A stretch of 12,258 nt of DNA from an uncultured Chthoniobacterales bacterium (lineage in GTDB: Bacteria; Verrucomicrobiota; Verrucomicrobiia; Chthoniobacterales; UBA10450). The stretch is taken from assembly GCA_955652255.1 (NCBI GenBank), contig CATPAW010000222.1, positions 1 to 12,258 on the forward strand. Direction: 5' to 3'. Position numbers and translations under genes: made by a program. Positions within the stretch are counted from its first letter, which is position 1; every line of letters starts with the position of its first letter. Under the pieces are notes generated by a model. That model was not told the DNA's origin, did not search any database, and worked only from the letters and a program-made list of their open reading frames with translations. Below are positions 1-6,683 of the stretch, in pieces.

Positions 1-1148
1 CCGGGGTAGGGGGAATAAGCGCTGCGGGTCCATTCCCAAACGTCGCCAAACATTTGCGCAAGATGTCGATCCTGTCCGGAAGATCGACCTGGCTGCGGAT
101 GAAATGTTTCGCTTTCGACGAAATTTCCATCGATGTCGATCTTCGCGGCGGCGCGTTCCCATTCGAATTCAGTCGGCAGGCGTGCGCCGCTCCAATTGGC
201 AAACGCGTCCGCTTCAAAATAACTGATGTGCGTGACAGGTTGCGACTCATCAACGGGACGAAGACCGGAGAGTGTAAAATTCCACCACGCGCCGTCGCGT
301 TTGATCCAATAAAGCGGCGCTTGCCAGCGTTGTTCGTTCACCGTCATCCAACCCAGCGAGAGCCAAAATTCGGAGCGGGCGTAACCGCCGGCATCGATAA
401 ATTCGAGATATTCGCCGTTAGTCACCGGTCGACTTGCCAGGGAGAAAGCCAGGACAAGTGCGCGATGACGCGGACCTTCATTATCGTAGGAAAACCCGGA
501 GCCGTCGTGACCGATCTCGACAGTTATTTCTTCGAACTCGGTGAACTTTGTCGGCGTGGTCTTTGCTGAGACGCCGTCGATATTGCGCTCGCGAAAAACT
601 GGATAGAGCGGGTTTTGCGCAAAGACATGCTTGATATCGGTGATGAGCAACTCCTGATGCTGTTGTTCGTGATGGATGCCGAGAATCACGATCGGTTCGA
701 TCTCGGCAAAAAGTTCTTCATCCGCGCGCGAAATGAGCTTGTCGATGTCCGAATCGACGGATGAACGATAGCGGTGGGTTTCGTCAACAGTCGGGCGCGA
801 GATTAAACCGCGCAGATCGCGGCGGTGCATATCGCCGGCGGCATTGTAATAGGAATTAAACAGATAAGCGTATTGCGGGACTTCTGGGCGATAGGACGTG
901 ACCCACTTTTTCAAAATGAACGTTTCGAAAAACCAGGTCGTATGAGCGAGGTGCCATTTTGTCGGGCTGACGTCGGGCATCGATTGCACGACGTAATCTT
1001 CCGGCGCGAGGCTCTGGCAAAGTCGCGTAGTGAAATTCCGGACCTCGTGGAAACGCGCGAGAAGTTGCTCTGCGCGCGACGGAATGCCGCGCGACTGCGC
1101 CGGCGCAGCCGCTCTCTCGTCGATCGTTGCGGCCGCGGTTGAACTCAA
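1..1148 (-). CDS. egtB: EgtB-type ergothioneine biosynthesis sulfoxide synthase (3' end outside window)
   Basis: Non-heme iron enzyme of ergothioneine biosynthesis; the family couples a cysteine or gamma-glutamylcysteine thiol to the C2 of hercynine with O2. 382 codons are visible and the frame runs off the left edge, so perhaps 40-60 C-terminal residues are missing. Residues about 25-175 form the DinB-like iron domain: SPTKWHLAHTTWFFETF carries His69, and GIHHEQQHQE carries the HX3H pair His160/His164; by analogy with characterised EgtB these are the three iron ligands. Residues about 205-382 form the formylglycine-generating-enzyme-like domain, with EGPRHRA, RLPTEFEWERAA and GDVWEWTRSAYSPYP. 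The start is taken as TTG at 1148, because the next in-frame ATG (Met57) lies inside the iron domain; GGAAGG lies 9-10 nt upstream of the TTG. The TTG overlaps the TGA of the upstream small gene, which suggests translational coupling. Family assignment is very secure; the start is moderately so. The partner methyltransferase gene egtD is not in view. Confidence 0.93.
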   Translation of the reverse strand, partial: MSSTAAATIDERAAAPAQSRGIPSRAEQLLARFHEVRNFTTRLCQSLAPEDYVVQSMPDVSPTKWHLAHTTWFFETFILKKWVTSYRPEVPQYAYLFNSYYNAAGDMHRRDLRGLISRPTVDETHRYRSSVDSDIDKLISRADEELFAEIEPIVILGIHHEQQHQELLITDIKHVFAQNPLYPVFRERNIDGVSAKTTPTKFTEFEEITVEIGHDGSGFSYDNEGPRHRALVLAFSLASRPVTNGEYLEFIDAGGYARSEFWLSLGWMTVNEQRWQAPLYWIKRDGAWWNFTLSGLRPVDESQPVTHISYFEADAFANWSGARLPTEFEWERAAAKIDIDGNFVESETFHPQPGRSSGQDRHLAQMFGDVWEWTRSAYSPYP

Positions 1149-1546
1149 GTAATTCCGCCTTCCTGTTCGAGTTCTTCCTTGCGGGCCTCGAGCATTTGAT
1201 CGTGCGCCGCTTCCTCAAGTCCGCCAGTGACCAGTTGCTCACCTAATGTTTCCTCTTCTTCAACACCGGGCCGTGGCGCGCGATGTCCGGAAGAACCTGC
1301 GACCACGTTCCATTCTTCGGTCATCTCGGTGTTCTGCTCAGTTTCTTCCGGAGGGCCCGGGCGCTCAATCCCCATTAATTCGCGGCGCGCCTGGTTCCAA
1401 TCCGCATCGGTGAATTCGTCAGGGTTGCGCTCATCGATCATGGCGATCTCGCGAGCGCGCTTTTCCACTTCCTCCGGTGAAGGCACTCCCATCCCGTTGC
1501 CGTGCAGAGAAATTTTGCCTGCTCCCTCGTATGACTGTTCCTTCAT
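1145..1546 (-). CDS. Small acidic hypothetical protein, DUF2934-like N-terminal half
   Basis: 133 residues, rich in Glu and Asp, with no signal peptide or membrane segment. Residues about 23-57 (VPSPEEVEKRAREIAMIDER, then FTDADWNQARREL) resemble the short helical DUF2934-type domain, with the helix/acidic turn/DW..A.REL pattern; the name rests on visual resemblance only. The rest (65-133) is Glu-rich and low in complexity, probably disordered or coiled. The ATG at 1546 has no clear Shine-Dalgarno sequence. The gene's TGA (1147-1145) overlaps the probable TTG start of egtB in a TTGA arrangement, so the two genes are very likely cotranscribed. Function unknown. The 62-bp gap to the divergent hydrolase at 1609 must hold promoters for both directions. 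Confidence 0.72.
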   Translation of the reverse strand: MKEQSYEGAGKISLHGNGMGVPSPEEVEKRAREIAMIDERNPDEFTDADWNQARRELMGIERPGPPEETEQNTEMTEEWNVVAGSSGHRAPRPGVEEEETLGEQLVTGGLEEAAHDQMLEARKEELEQEGGIT

Positions 1547-1608
1547 ACCAAGTTATACGAAATTAACGTGCAGAATGTTTGCGTAGTCGAGGAGATTTAA
1601 GAAATTAA

Positions 1609-2487
1609 GTGAAGAGCCAAACACGACTAATTTCGCTGCGATCCGGGGGGCACGTTGCCTACGACGAATACGGCGAGCCCACGGGAGCACCCCTGTTTTT
1701 TTGCCACGGTTGGCCAAGCTCGCGCACGATGGCGGAATTGACCGATCAGGCCGCGCGCGATCTCGGTGTGCGAATCATTTCTCCGGATCGGCCCGGTATC
1801 AGCGGCTCTGCGTTCCAAGCCAACCGGAAATTAATTGATTGGCCACCGATCGCACGCGAGATCGCGGATGAGCTTGGAATCGATCAATTTCATATCCTGG
1901 CGATTTCCGGTGGCGCGCCCTATGCCTATGTAACGGCCTGGGAACTGCCGCAACGTGTGCGGGCGATTGCGATCGTCAGCGGCGCGCCGCCGATTGGCGA
2001 TCTTAGCGACCAGAGTGGATTGCTAAAACTTTACCGCTGGATGCTCGCGCTCTATCGGTCGCACCCGCACCTTTTGCGCGCCTTGTTTTATGTGGCACGA
2101 CCGATCGCTTGTCTGCGTCCGCCAATTCGTTTTCGTCCGCTGCTCTTGAAATTATTATTGCAGCCGTGCGACGCGGCGGCATTGCGTAATGCAGCTGCAT
2201 TCGAAGCTTGTTTTGAAAGTCAACGCCGCGCCTGGCGCGCCTCGGCCAAAGGCGTAATGACTGACGCGGAAATTTACGCGCAACCATGGGGCTTTCGGTT
2301 GGAAGATGTCGAGGTACCGGTCCGGCTATGGCATGGAAAGGAAGACCGGGCCTTTTCATTTCGCGTGGCGCAGGAAATAGCCAGGCGATTGCCGAATTGC
2401 ACCGCGCGCTACATCGACAATGCGGGCCATTACTCATTGCCCATCCGGCACATGCATGAAATTCTGGCGGATTTGATTGAGCTGTAG
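1609..2487 (+). CDS. Alpha/beta hydrolase
   Basis: 292-residue alpha/beta-hydrolase-fold protein of the COG0596 type, predicted cytoplasmic. The oxyanion-hole region is FFCHGWPSSRT (residues 31-40). The nucleophile elbow is LAISGGAPYAY with Ser100; the first glycine of the usual GxSxG is replaced by Ala, as in relatives with an xxSGGxPYA elbow. The acid is probably Asp246 (WHGKEDRAF) and the base His274 (DNAGHYSLP). A hydrophobic cap lies at about residues 135-185. The start is GTG at 1609: an in-frame TAA sits directly upstream, so no earlier start is possible. GAGGAG at 1589-1594 is 14 nt away, longer than ideal. The substrate cannot be read from the sequence. The stop codon TAG is also part of the CTGTAG border of the downstream repeat. 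Confidence 0.9.
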   Translation: MKSQTRLISLRSGGHVAYDEYGEPTGAPLFFCHGWPSSRTMAELTDQAARDLGVRIISPDRPGISGSAFQANRKLIDWPPIAREIADELGIDQFHILAISGGAPYAYVTAWELPQRVRAIAIVSGAPPIGDLSDQSGLLKLYRWMLALYRSHPHLLRALFYVARPIACLRPPIRFRPLLLKLLLQPCDAAALRNAAAFEACFESQRRAWRASAKGVMTDAEIYAQPWGFRLEDVEVPVRLWHGKEDRAFSFRVAQEIARRLPNCTARYIDNAGHYSLPIRHMHEILADLIEL

Positions 2488-2555
2488 TAGCGGGCGTGTC
2501 GCCCGCATCCGCATTCGTCTCCTTGCGTTTGCAGCTGACGCGGCTGCCTCTACAG
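2482..2555. repeat. REP-like palindromic intergenic element bounded by CTGTAG/CTACAG
   Basis: A 74-bp element with inverted ends CTGTAG (2482-2487) and CTACAG (2550-2555). Inside are a perfect 7-bp stem with a 3-nt loop (GCGGGCG TGT CGCCCGC, 2490-2506) and, near the right end, a smaller GCAGC/GCTGC stem. It fills the gap between the hydrolase and the LOG gene and overlaps the hydrolase's last two codons. The layout resembles dispersed REP/BIME-type elements. Only one copy is present here, so repeat status in the genome is an inference. No T-run follows, so it is not a standard intrinsic terminator. Confidence 0.6.
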
Positions 2556-2561
2556 TTCGCC

Positions 2562-3635
2562 GTGGAAGATTTCACGGGCGGGGCCATTCACGATCAACCG
2601 GCGCGGCGACAGTGGACTGTCGATCCGCCATTTGACGAGCGCGTTCGACAACTAGTTCGTGATTGGGGCGCGGAAAGGTCACCGGAGCTGATTGAGGAGA
2701 TGATCGTGACAGCGCTAAAGATGGCGCGCGATCAGATGGGCGTGGCTGATCTGAAATTGATCAATCGTTCCGTAAAAGAGATGCGTTATGCGGCCAAGGT
2801 CTTCGCTCCATATCACCATTTGCGAAAAGTTGTTGTGTTCGGATCAGGTCGGACTTTACCCAGCGCGCCTGAATTTGAATTGGCCGAGGATTTTGCGCGC
2901 GAGATGGTGGCGCAAAACTACATGGTCATCACCGGTGGAGGCGATGGCATTATGGGCGCGGCGCAGCGCGGCGCCGGTCGCGAACACAGTTTTGGGCTCA
3001 ATATTCGCCTGCCATTTGAACAACGCGCGAATGAGATCATCGAGGGCGACCCAAAACTGATTAATTTCAATTACTTCTTCACGCGCAAACTGAACTTCGT
3101 AAAAGAGACGCACGCGTTCGCATCATTTCCGGGCGGTTTCGGCACACTCGACGAAACTTTCGAAGTTCTCACGCTCATGCAGACCGGGAAGGCGCGCGTT
3201 ATTCCAGTCGTGCTGCTCGATCGACCCGATGGGACTTACTGGGAAACCTGGATGAAATTTGTCACCGAGCACCTCTTCAAGCTCGGGTTTGTTTCACCGG
3301 AAGATTTTTATCTTTTCAAAATCCTCCACAGCGTCAAAGACGCGACCGCGGAAATCTCGCAGTTCTACAAGGTTTATCATTCGGCGCGTTGGGTTGGCGA
3401 AGAACTTGTCATCCGCATTGGTCATCGCTTGTCGAACAAGGCGATTGTCGATCTTAACGAAAAGTTCGCGGACATCGTGCGCACGGGGAAAATTGGGCAA
3501 AGCAACGCGCTGCGTCAGGAAAAAAACGAGCCCGAAATTTGGAACCTGCCACGGCTGATCCTCAAACCGCATCGGCGCAGCTTTGGCCGTTTTCGACAGT
3601 TGATCGACGCGATTAACTCGTCGTCACTTGGATGA
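2562..3635 (+). CDS. LOG-family (TIGR00730-type) Rossmann-fold nucleotide-binding protein
   Basis: Member of the lysine decarboxylase-like/LOG family, whose characterised members cleave ribose 5-phosphate from nucleoside 5'-monophosphates (cytokinin activation in plants, nucleotide turnover in bacteria). Counting from the GTG at 2562 (357 codons), the Rossmann core holds VVVFGSGR (about 90-97), VITGGGDGIMGAAQRGA (about 122-138) and the signature FPGGFGTLDETFE (about 189-201). The protein is longer than the usual ~190-residue LOG, with N- and C-terminal extensions of about 85 and 100 residues. The frame is open back to a GTG at 2496, but that codon lies inside the palindromic repeat, so GTG 2562 is preferred; neither has a good ribosome binding site. 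It follows the hydrolase on the same strand. Its last 12 bp overlap the end of the convergent glycosyltransferase gene. The exact substrate is unknown. Confidence 0.88.
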   Translation: MEDFTGGAIHDQPARRQWTVDPPFDERVRQLVRDWGAERSPELIEEMIVTALKMARDQMGVADLKLINRSVKEMRYAAKVFAPYHHLRKVVVFGSGRTLPSAPEFELAEDFAREMVAQNYMVITGGGDGIMGAAQRGAGREHSFGLNIRLPFEQRANEIIEGDPKLINFNYFFTRKLNFVKETHAFASFPGGFGTLDETFEVLTLMQTGKARVIPVVLLDRPDGTYWETWMKFVTEHLFKLGFVSPEDFYLFKILHSVKDATAEISQFYKVYHSARWVGEELVIRIGHRLSNKAIVDLNEKFADIVRTGKIGQSNALRQEKNEPEIWNLPRLILKPHRRSFGRFRQLIDAINSSSLG

Positions 3636-4796
3636 AACAAACCCGGAAGCGACCGGGTCGGTCGGACGTTTCGACCCTGCTATTTGTGGCGGCTTAGCCT
3701 TTCTGCTTAGAGCAAGATCGACATCCAACTTTGCTTCCATCATCCGATTGAAAGAGAAATGGTCGCGCGCATGTTGCAGCGCCCTGGCGGCGCAACGCGC
3801 GCCGAGCTGGTTGTTCGATAAAAACTCCAAAATCCCTTTCGCCATCGCCTCACGATCCCCCGGTTCAACGATTAGCCCGTTCTCGCGGTCTTGCACGATC
3901 TCCGGAACATCACCAATTTTTGTCGCGACAACGGCGCAACCGCTCGCGAATGCTTCGCGCAAAACAATCGAGGAAGCCTCCGTCCCGAGGGACGCAATCA
4001 CCACGATGTCTGCCGCTGCCAGAATATCGGGTATGTCCCACCGGTAGCCGAGCATGATGATTTTACCTTCCAGCCCGGCGTCTGAAATCCTTTTCTGGAG
4101 CCGTGCTTCGCGCCACCGCGTGCCGGTACCTTGACCCACAAAAACAAACCTCACATCCGGTCGTTGCTCCAGAACAATCCGGGCCGCCTTCATTAATTGC
4201 GTTTGGCCTTTGTCGTAACGGATCATTCCGATGTTAACAATCACTGGTGTCTCGTCGGAAAAGCCCAGCTCCTGCCGTAACTTCATTCTGTCTCTTCCGG
4301 GCGCGAATCTCGACAGATCGACGCCGGAGCCGATCACAGCGATTTTATCAGCGGGAATCCCGTTTTGTTCGACCAGCTGTTTTTTGATCACCTCCGCGTC
4401 AGCCACAATTTCTGCGCAGCCATGTTTATAGATAAAGGCGCGCCATTTGTTTCCGACAGGATCGGTGATGCAACGCGCCCGGACTACAGGAATCCCGCAA
4501 AGATAGAGGGGCAGAGAAAGCCAATGGTCTTTCGAACTGTAGGTTTTGATTAACTCGATTTCATTTCGCCGGCAAAAACGCCAGAGCCGCCACGAAGAGA
4601 AAGGATCAAACCGTCGCCGCAGCGGCATCGTGCGAACGCGGGTGCCAAGTTCGCCGGCTTTGGCGAAAACTTCGCTTTTCCTGTCGCATACGAGCCAGGC
4701 CTGATGTCCGCGTTGATTGAGCCAGTTGATCTCGAGGCAGGTGCGGTATTCCTGTCCGCCCCAACTGCGACTGCTCTCTACGAAAAGTATGTGCAT
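3624..4796 (-). CDS. Glycosyltransferase family 4 (GT-B fold)
   Basis: 390 residues, predicted to transfer a sugar from a nucleotide-sugar donor onto a glycan or lipid acceptor at the cytoplasmic face of the membrane. The N-terminal acceptor domain begins MHILFVESSRSWGGQE, with the glycine-rich loop typical of GT4 enzymes. The C-terminal donor domain contains IGMIRYDKGQTQL (189-201), FVFVGQGTG (218-225) and the EX7E motif EASSIVLRE with Glu273 and Glu281, followed by AFASGCAVVATKIGDVPEIV. The length is normal for the family. It lies 48 bp downstream of an acyl carrier protein gene on the same strand and is probably cotranscribed with it, which hints at lipid-linked or envelope glycan synthesis. 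The ATG at 4796 has no evident Shine-Dalgarno sequence. The acceptor and linkage are not determinable. Its 3' end overlaps the LOG gene on the other strand by 12 bp. Confidence 0.92.
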   Translation of the reverse strand: MHILFVESSRSWGGQEYRTCLEINWLNQRGHQAWLVCDRKSEVFAKAGELGTRVRTMPLRRRFDPFSSWRLWRFCRRNEIELIKTYSSKDHWLSLPLYLCGIPVVRARCITDPVGNKWRAFIYKHGCAEIVADAEVIKKQLVEQNGIPADKIAVIGSGVDLSRFAPGRDRMKLRQELGFSDETPVIVNIGMIRYDKGQTQLMKAARIVLEQRPDVRFVFVGQGTGTRWREARLQKRISDAGLEGKIIMLGYRWDIPDILAAADIVVIASLGTEASSIVLREAFASGCAVVATKIGDVPEIVQDRENGLIVEPGDREAMAKGILEFLSNNQLGARCAARALQHARDHFSFNRMMEAKLDVDLALSRKAKPPQIAGSKRPTDPVASGFVSSK

Positions 4797-4844
4797 GTTA
4801 GATCGACAATCGCGACCGCACGCAGAGCTGGAAGCGGGCGCGCT

Positions 4845-5132
4845 TCAGACACTCAGGCTGGACTGACCGGTTGTCGCACGTTTTTCGAGAATATAGTCGT
4901 GGATCGTATTGACAGTGCGAAGGGCCTTGCCCGCGACTTCGGAATTGGGCACACCTACTCCGAAGGTTTTCTCCATACTGACGACGAGTTCGAGTGCGTC
5001 AATCGAATCCAGCCCCAAACCGTTTGGACCGAACAGGGGAAGGTCGTCCGCGATCTTGCCGGCGGTCGTTTGGAGCATCAAATTTTTCACCAGCATCTCT
5101 TTAATGCGAGTGCGCAGATCGGGCTCGGACAT
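4845..5132 (-). CDS. Acyl carrier protein
   Basis: 95-residue phosphopantetheine-binding protein. The attachment motif is GLGLDSIDALELV with Ser43 as the predicted site for the 4'-phosphopantetheine arm, followed by the helix around residues 44-56 that partner enzymes recognise. It differs from primary fatty-acid AcpP in its N-terminus, in LFGPNGLGLDSIDALEL (a 'DSIDALE' rather than 'DSLDTVE' core) and in a C-terminal tail (RATTGQSSLSV). It is therefore more likely a specialised carrier than the housekeeping ACP, though this is inference. No ketosynthase or acyltransferase lies beside it. It sits between tatA (93-bp gap) and a glycosyltransferase (48-bp gap), all on the minus strand. Confidence 0.88.
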   Translation of the reverse strand: MSEPDLRTRIKEMLVKNLMLQTTAGKIADDLPLFGPNGLGLDSIDALELVVSMEKTFGVGVPNSEVAGKALRTVNTIHDYILEKRATTGQSSLSV

Positions 5133-5225
5133 ACAGGCAAGTCGCGAAGGTGTCGCAGCGCCGGGCGCGCGTCAATCACGCGATTGGAATAGCCGCAACC
5201 CGGGGAAAATCGACAAGCGAATCAA

Positions 5226-5552
5226 TCAGATCTTATCGGCTTTGTCGCCGGGTGTGGCCGTTTGATTCGGATCGGGGCGCACGGTGCCGCCGGCAGGCAA
5301 GTCCTCGATCCGCGCCACAGTTGATTGCGCCGGTTGCACATCTGTTTTCGCTGCGGCACCCTCTTTCTTCGCCGCGCTATGTAATTCGTCGCTAAATTCG
5401 TCTTTCGCTTTTTGGAATTCTTTGATCGCTTTACCCATGCCGCGCGCCAGTTCCGGCAATTTTTTGGCGCCGAACAGCAGTAGAATGATCAGCAGGATGA
5501 AAATCCCCTGTGGCCCTTCGAATATATTGAGGAGGTTTGCGAGCAGGGTCAT
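5226..5552 (-). CDS. tatA: Twin-arginine translocase subunit TatA/TatE family
   Basis: Single-span inner-membrane protein forming the pore-like assembly of the twin-arginine translocation system, which exports folded proteins. Of 108 residues, the short N-terminus (1-13) leads into a transmembrane helix at about 14-27 (PQGIFILLIILLLF), the conserved hinge FGAKKLPELARGMGKA (27-42) and an amphipathic helix (about 33-57, KEFQKAKDEF). A long, polar, probably disordered tail follows (58-108). Glu12 lies just before the membrane helix, at the polar position typical of the family. TatB is possible, but the length and the FG..KLPE..R..G pattern fit TatA better. TatC and TatB genes are not in the window. 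The gene is divergent from ku, with 164 bp between the starts. Confidence 0.9.
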   Translation of the reverse strand: MTLLANLLNIFEGPQGIFILLIILLLFGAKKLPELARGMGKAIKEFQKAKDEFSDELHSAAKKEGAAAKTDVQPAQSTVARIEDLPAGGTVRPDPNQTATPGDKADKI

Positions 5553-5664
5553 ACGTCAGTTCGAAGATCAGACCGAATCCCGAAGTTGCAAGACAATTTC
5601 GCCGGCTGCATTCGCGGCGCACGAATCCTGCTGGCTAATGAAAGGCGAACCCACGGCACCAGCC

Positions 5665-5680
5665 TGGCACAAGATTGACA
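5665..5680 (+). promoter_or_regulatory. Possible promoter elements upstream of ku (sigma-54-like, or an isolated -35)
   Basis: TGGCAC, four bases, then TTGA (5665-5678) matches the sigma-54 -24/-12 pattern TGGCAC-N4-TTGC except for the last base, about 39 bp before the ku ATG. The same bases contain a perfect sigma-70 -35 hexamer TTGACA (5675-5680), but no good -10 box follows at 16-18 bp (GAAGAA or similar). Either reading is weak. The rest of the 164-bp tatA/ku divergent spacer shows no other clear signal. Confidence 0.22.
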
Positions 5681-5716
5681 GGCGCAAGCCGATGTGGGAA
5701 GAAGGTAATCCGCCAT

Positions 5717-6577
5717 ATGCGTCCCATTTGGAAAGGCAGCATCAGCTTCGGGCTGGTTTACATTCCGGTGGCCGTTTACCCGGCCACGCGCGAGGAGAAG
5801 ATCAGTTTTCGTCAACTCCGTTCCACCGACCTTAGCCCGATCAAGTATAAAAAGGTCGCGGAGGCTGATTCCAAAGAAGTCGCGGCCGATCAAATCGTTA
5901 AAGGATTCGAGTACGAACGGGGCCGCTATGTTGTTTTGAGTGACGAGGATTTTGAGAAGGTCCGAATCGACTCCACTCATTCCATCGACATCACCGATTT
6001 CGTCGAATTAGAGCAGGTTGATCCCAAGTTTTTCTACAAGCCGTATTTTTTGGAGCCGCAGAAGGGCGGCGAGAAAGCTTACGCGGTCTTGCACAAGGCT
6101 CTTAGTGGGACGGGCAAGATCGGCGTTGCCAAAGTCGTGATTAGCAATCGCGAACACTTGGCCGCGGTAAAACCCGATGGGTTGTTCCTTATTCTCGAGC
6201 TGATGCACTTCGCCCACGAAATTCTGAGCACGGAGATTTTGAAGAACGGATCGGCCACGGCCGTGACGGATAAGGAATTGAAGATGGCACAAGCTCTCAT
6301 CGAGAGCATGGCAGTTGCTTGGGCGCCTGAAAAATATCAGGACGAATATCGAACCGCGCTGATGGAGATCATCGAGCAAAAAGCACAGAATAAACAGATC
6401 GCGGGCAAACCCGCGCCGGCGCCTTCACCAACCAATGTTGTCGATCTTGTCAAGGTGCTTCAGGACAGCCTTAATCGGACTCAATCGCTTAAGCAGAAGC
6501 GTGCATCCACTCGATCGAGTGGCCGTTCCACCGCCGCACTGGTCAAGCAGAAGAGACGTTCGGCCGCTTACGGCTAA
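5717..6577 (+). CDS. ku: Bacterial Ku DNA end-binding protein
   Basis: 286-residue homodimeric ring protein that threads onto DNA double-strand ends and recruits LigD in bacterial non-homologous end joining. The sequence opens with the characteristic MRPIWKGSISFGLVYIPVAVYPAT and continues through the Ku core: DLSPIKYKK, KGFEYERGRYVVLSDEDFEKV, then SIDITDFVELEQVDPKFFYKPYFLEP and ILELMHFAHEI. The core ends near residue 230 (WAPEKYQDEYRTALMEII). The C-terminal tail (about 255-286) is rich in Lys, Arg and Ser, like the basic tails of other bacterial Ku proteins. The frame is open upstream to 5675, but the family N-terminus begins at ATG 5717, with AAGAAGG about 11 nt upstream. No ligD is in the window. 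The gene converges on the integron-like segment, whose outer attC core lies 16 bp past its stop. Confidence 0.96.
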   Translation: MRPIWKGSISFGLVYIPVAVYPATREEKISFRQLRSTDLSPIKYKKVAEADSKEVAADQIVKGFEYERGRYVVLSDEDFEKVRIDSTHSIDITDFVELEQVDPKFFYKPYFLEPQKGGEKAYAVLHKALSGTGKIGVAKVVISNREHLAAVKPDGLFLILELMHFAHEILSTEILKNGSATAVTDKELKMAQALIESMAVAWAPEKYQDEYRTALMEIIEQKAQNKQIAGKPAPAPSPTNVVDLVKVLQDSLNRTQSLKQKRASTRSSGRSTAALVKQKRRSAAYG

Positions 6578-6592
6578 GCCTCGTTGTTGCTC

Positions 6593-6683
6593 GCTTAACC
6601 TGCACCGAACCTAAAGGCTTCGCTCCAAGCCAACGCGCCTGCTTGCGAACGCGCTCGGAGTTAGCTGCAGCGATTGGCTAGGC
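6593..6683 (-). repeat. attC-like recombination site B (3' end of the cupin cassette)
   Basis: Read on the minus strand, the 91-bp site runs from an R''-like box GCCTAGC (6683-6677; consensus RYYYAAC, one mismatch) to a perfect R' core GTTAAGC (6599-6593; consensus GTTRRRY). Inside R'' is CAATCGCTGCAGC and inside R' is GGTGCAG; the CTGCA/TGCAG pair matches the L''/L' arms of attC sites. The centre is variable and can form smaller hairpins (for example GGCTT/AAGCC). It lies 22 nt after the cupin stop, the normal place for a cassette's own attC, and in the same orientation as site A. Confidence 0.68.

Noticed and set aside
54..569. Plus-strand open frame of 171 codons
   Set aside because: It is antisense to egtB, which has clear family motifs on the other strand; the translation has no recognisable domain.
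1547..1566. Resemblance of AGTTATACGAAATTAAC to half of a loxP-like site
   Set aside because: Only a short partial match without the paired arm and spacer; explained as chance in an AT-rich promoter gap.
2530..2545. TGCAGCTGAC shared by the palindromic repeat and attC site A
   Set aside because: A ten-base match containing the common CAGCTG palindrome; no R-type core box is found near the repeat, so it is not treated as an attC site.
2003..2587. Minus-strand open frame of 194 codons
   Set aside because: Antisense shadow of the hydrolase and the repeat element; Arg/Ala-rich, without domain features.
5549..5980. Minus-strand open frame of 143 codons upstream of tatA
   Set aside because: It lies antisense to the conserved Ku N-terminus and runs through the promoter spacer; no protein-like motif.
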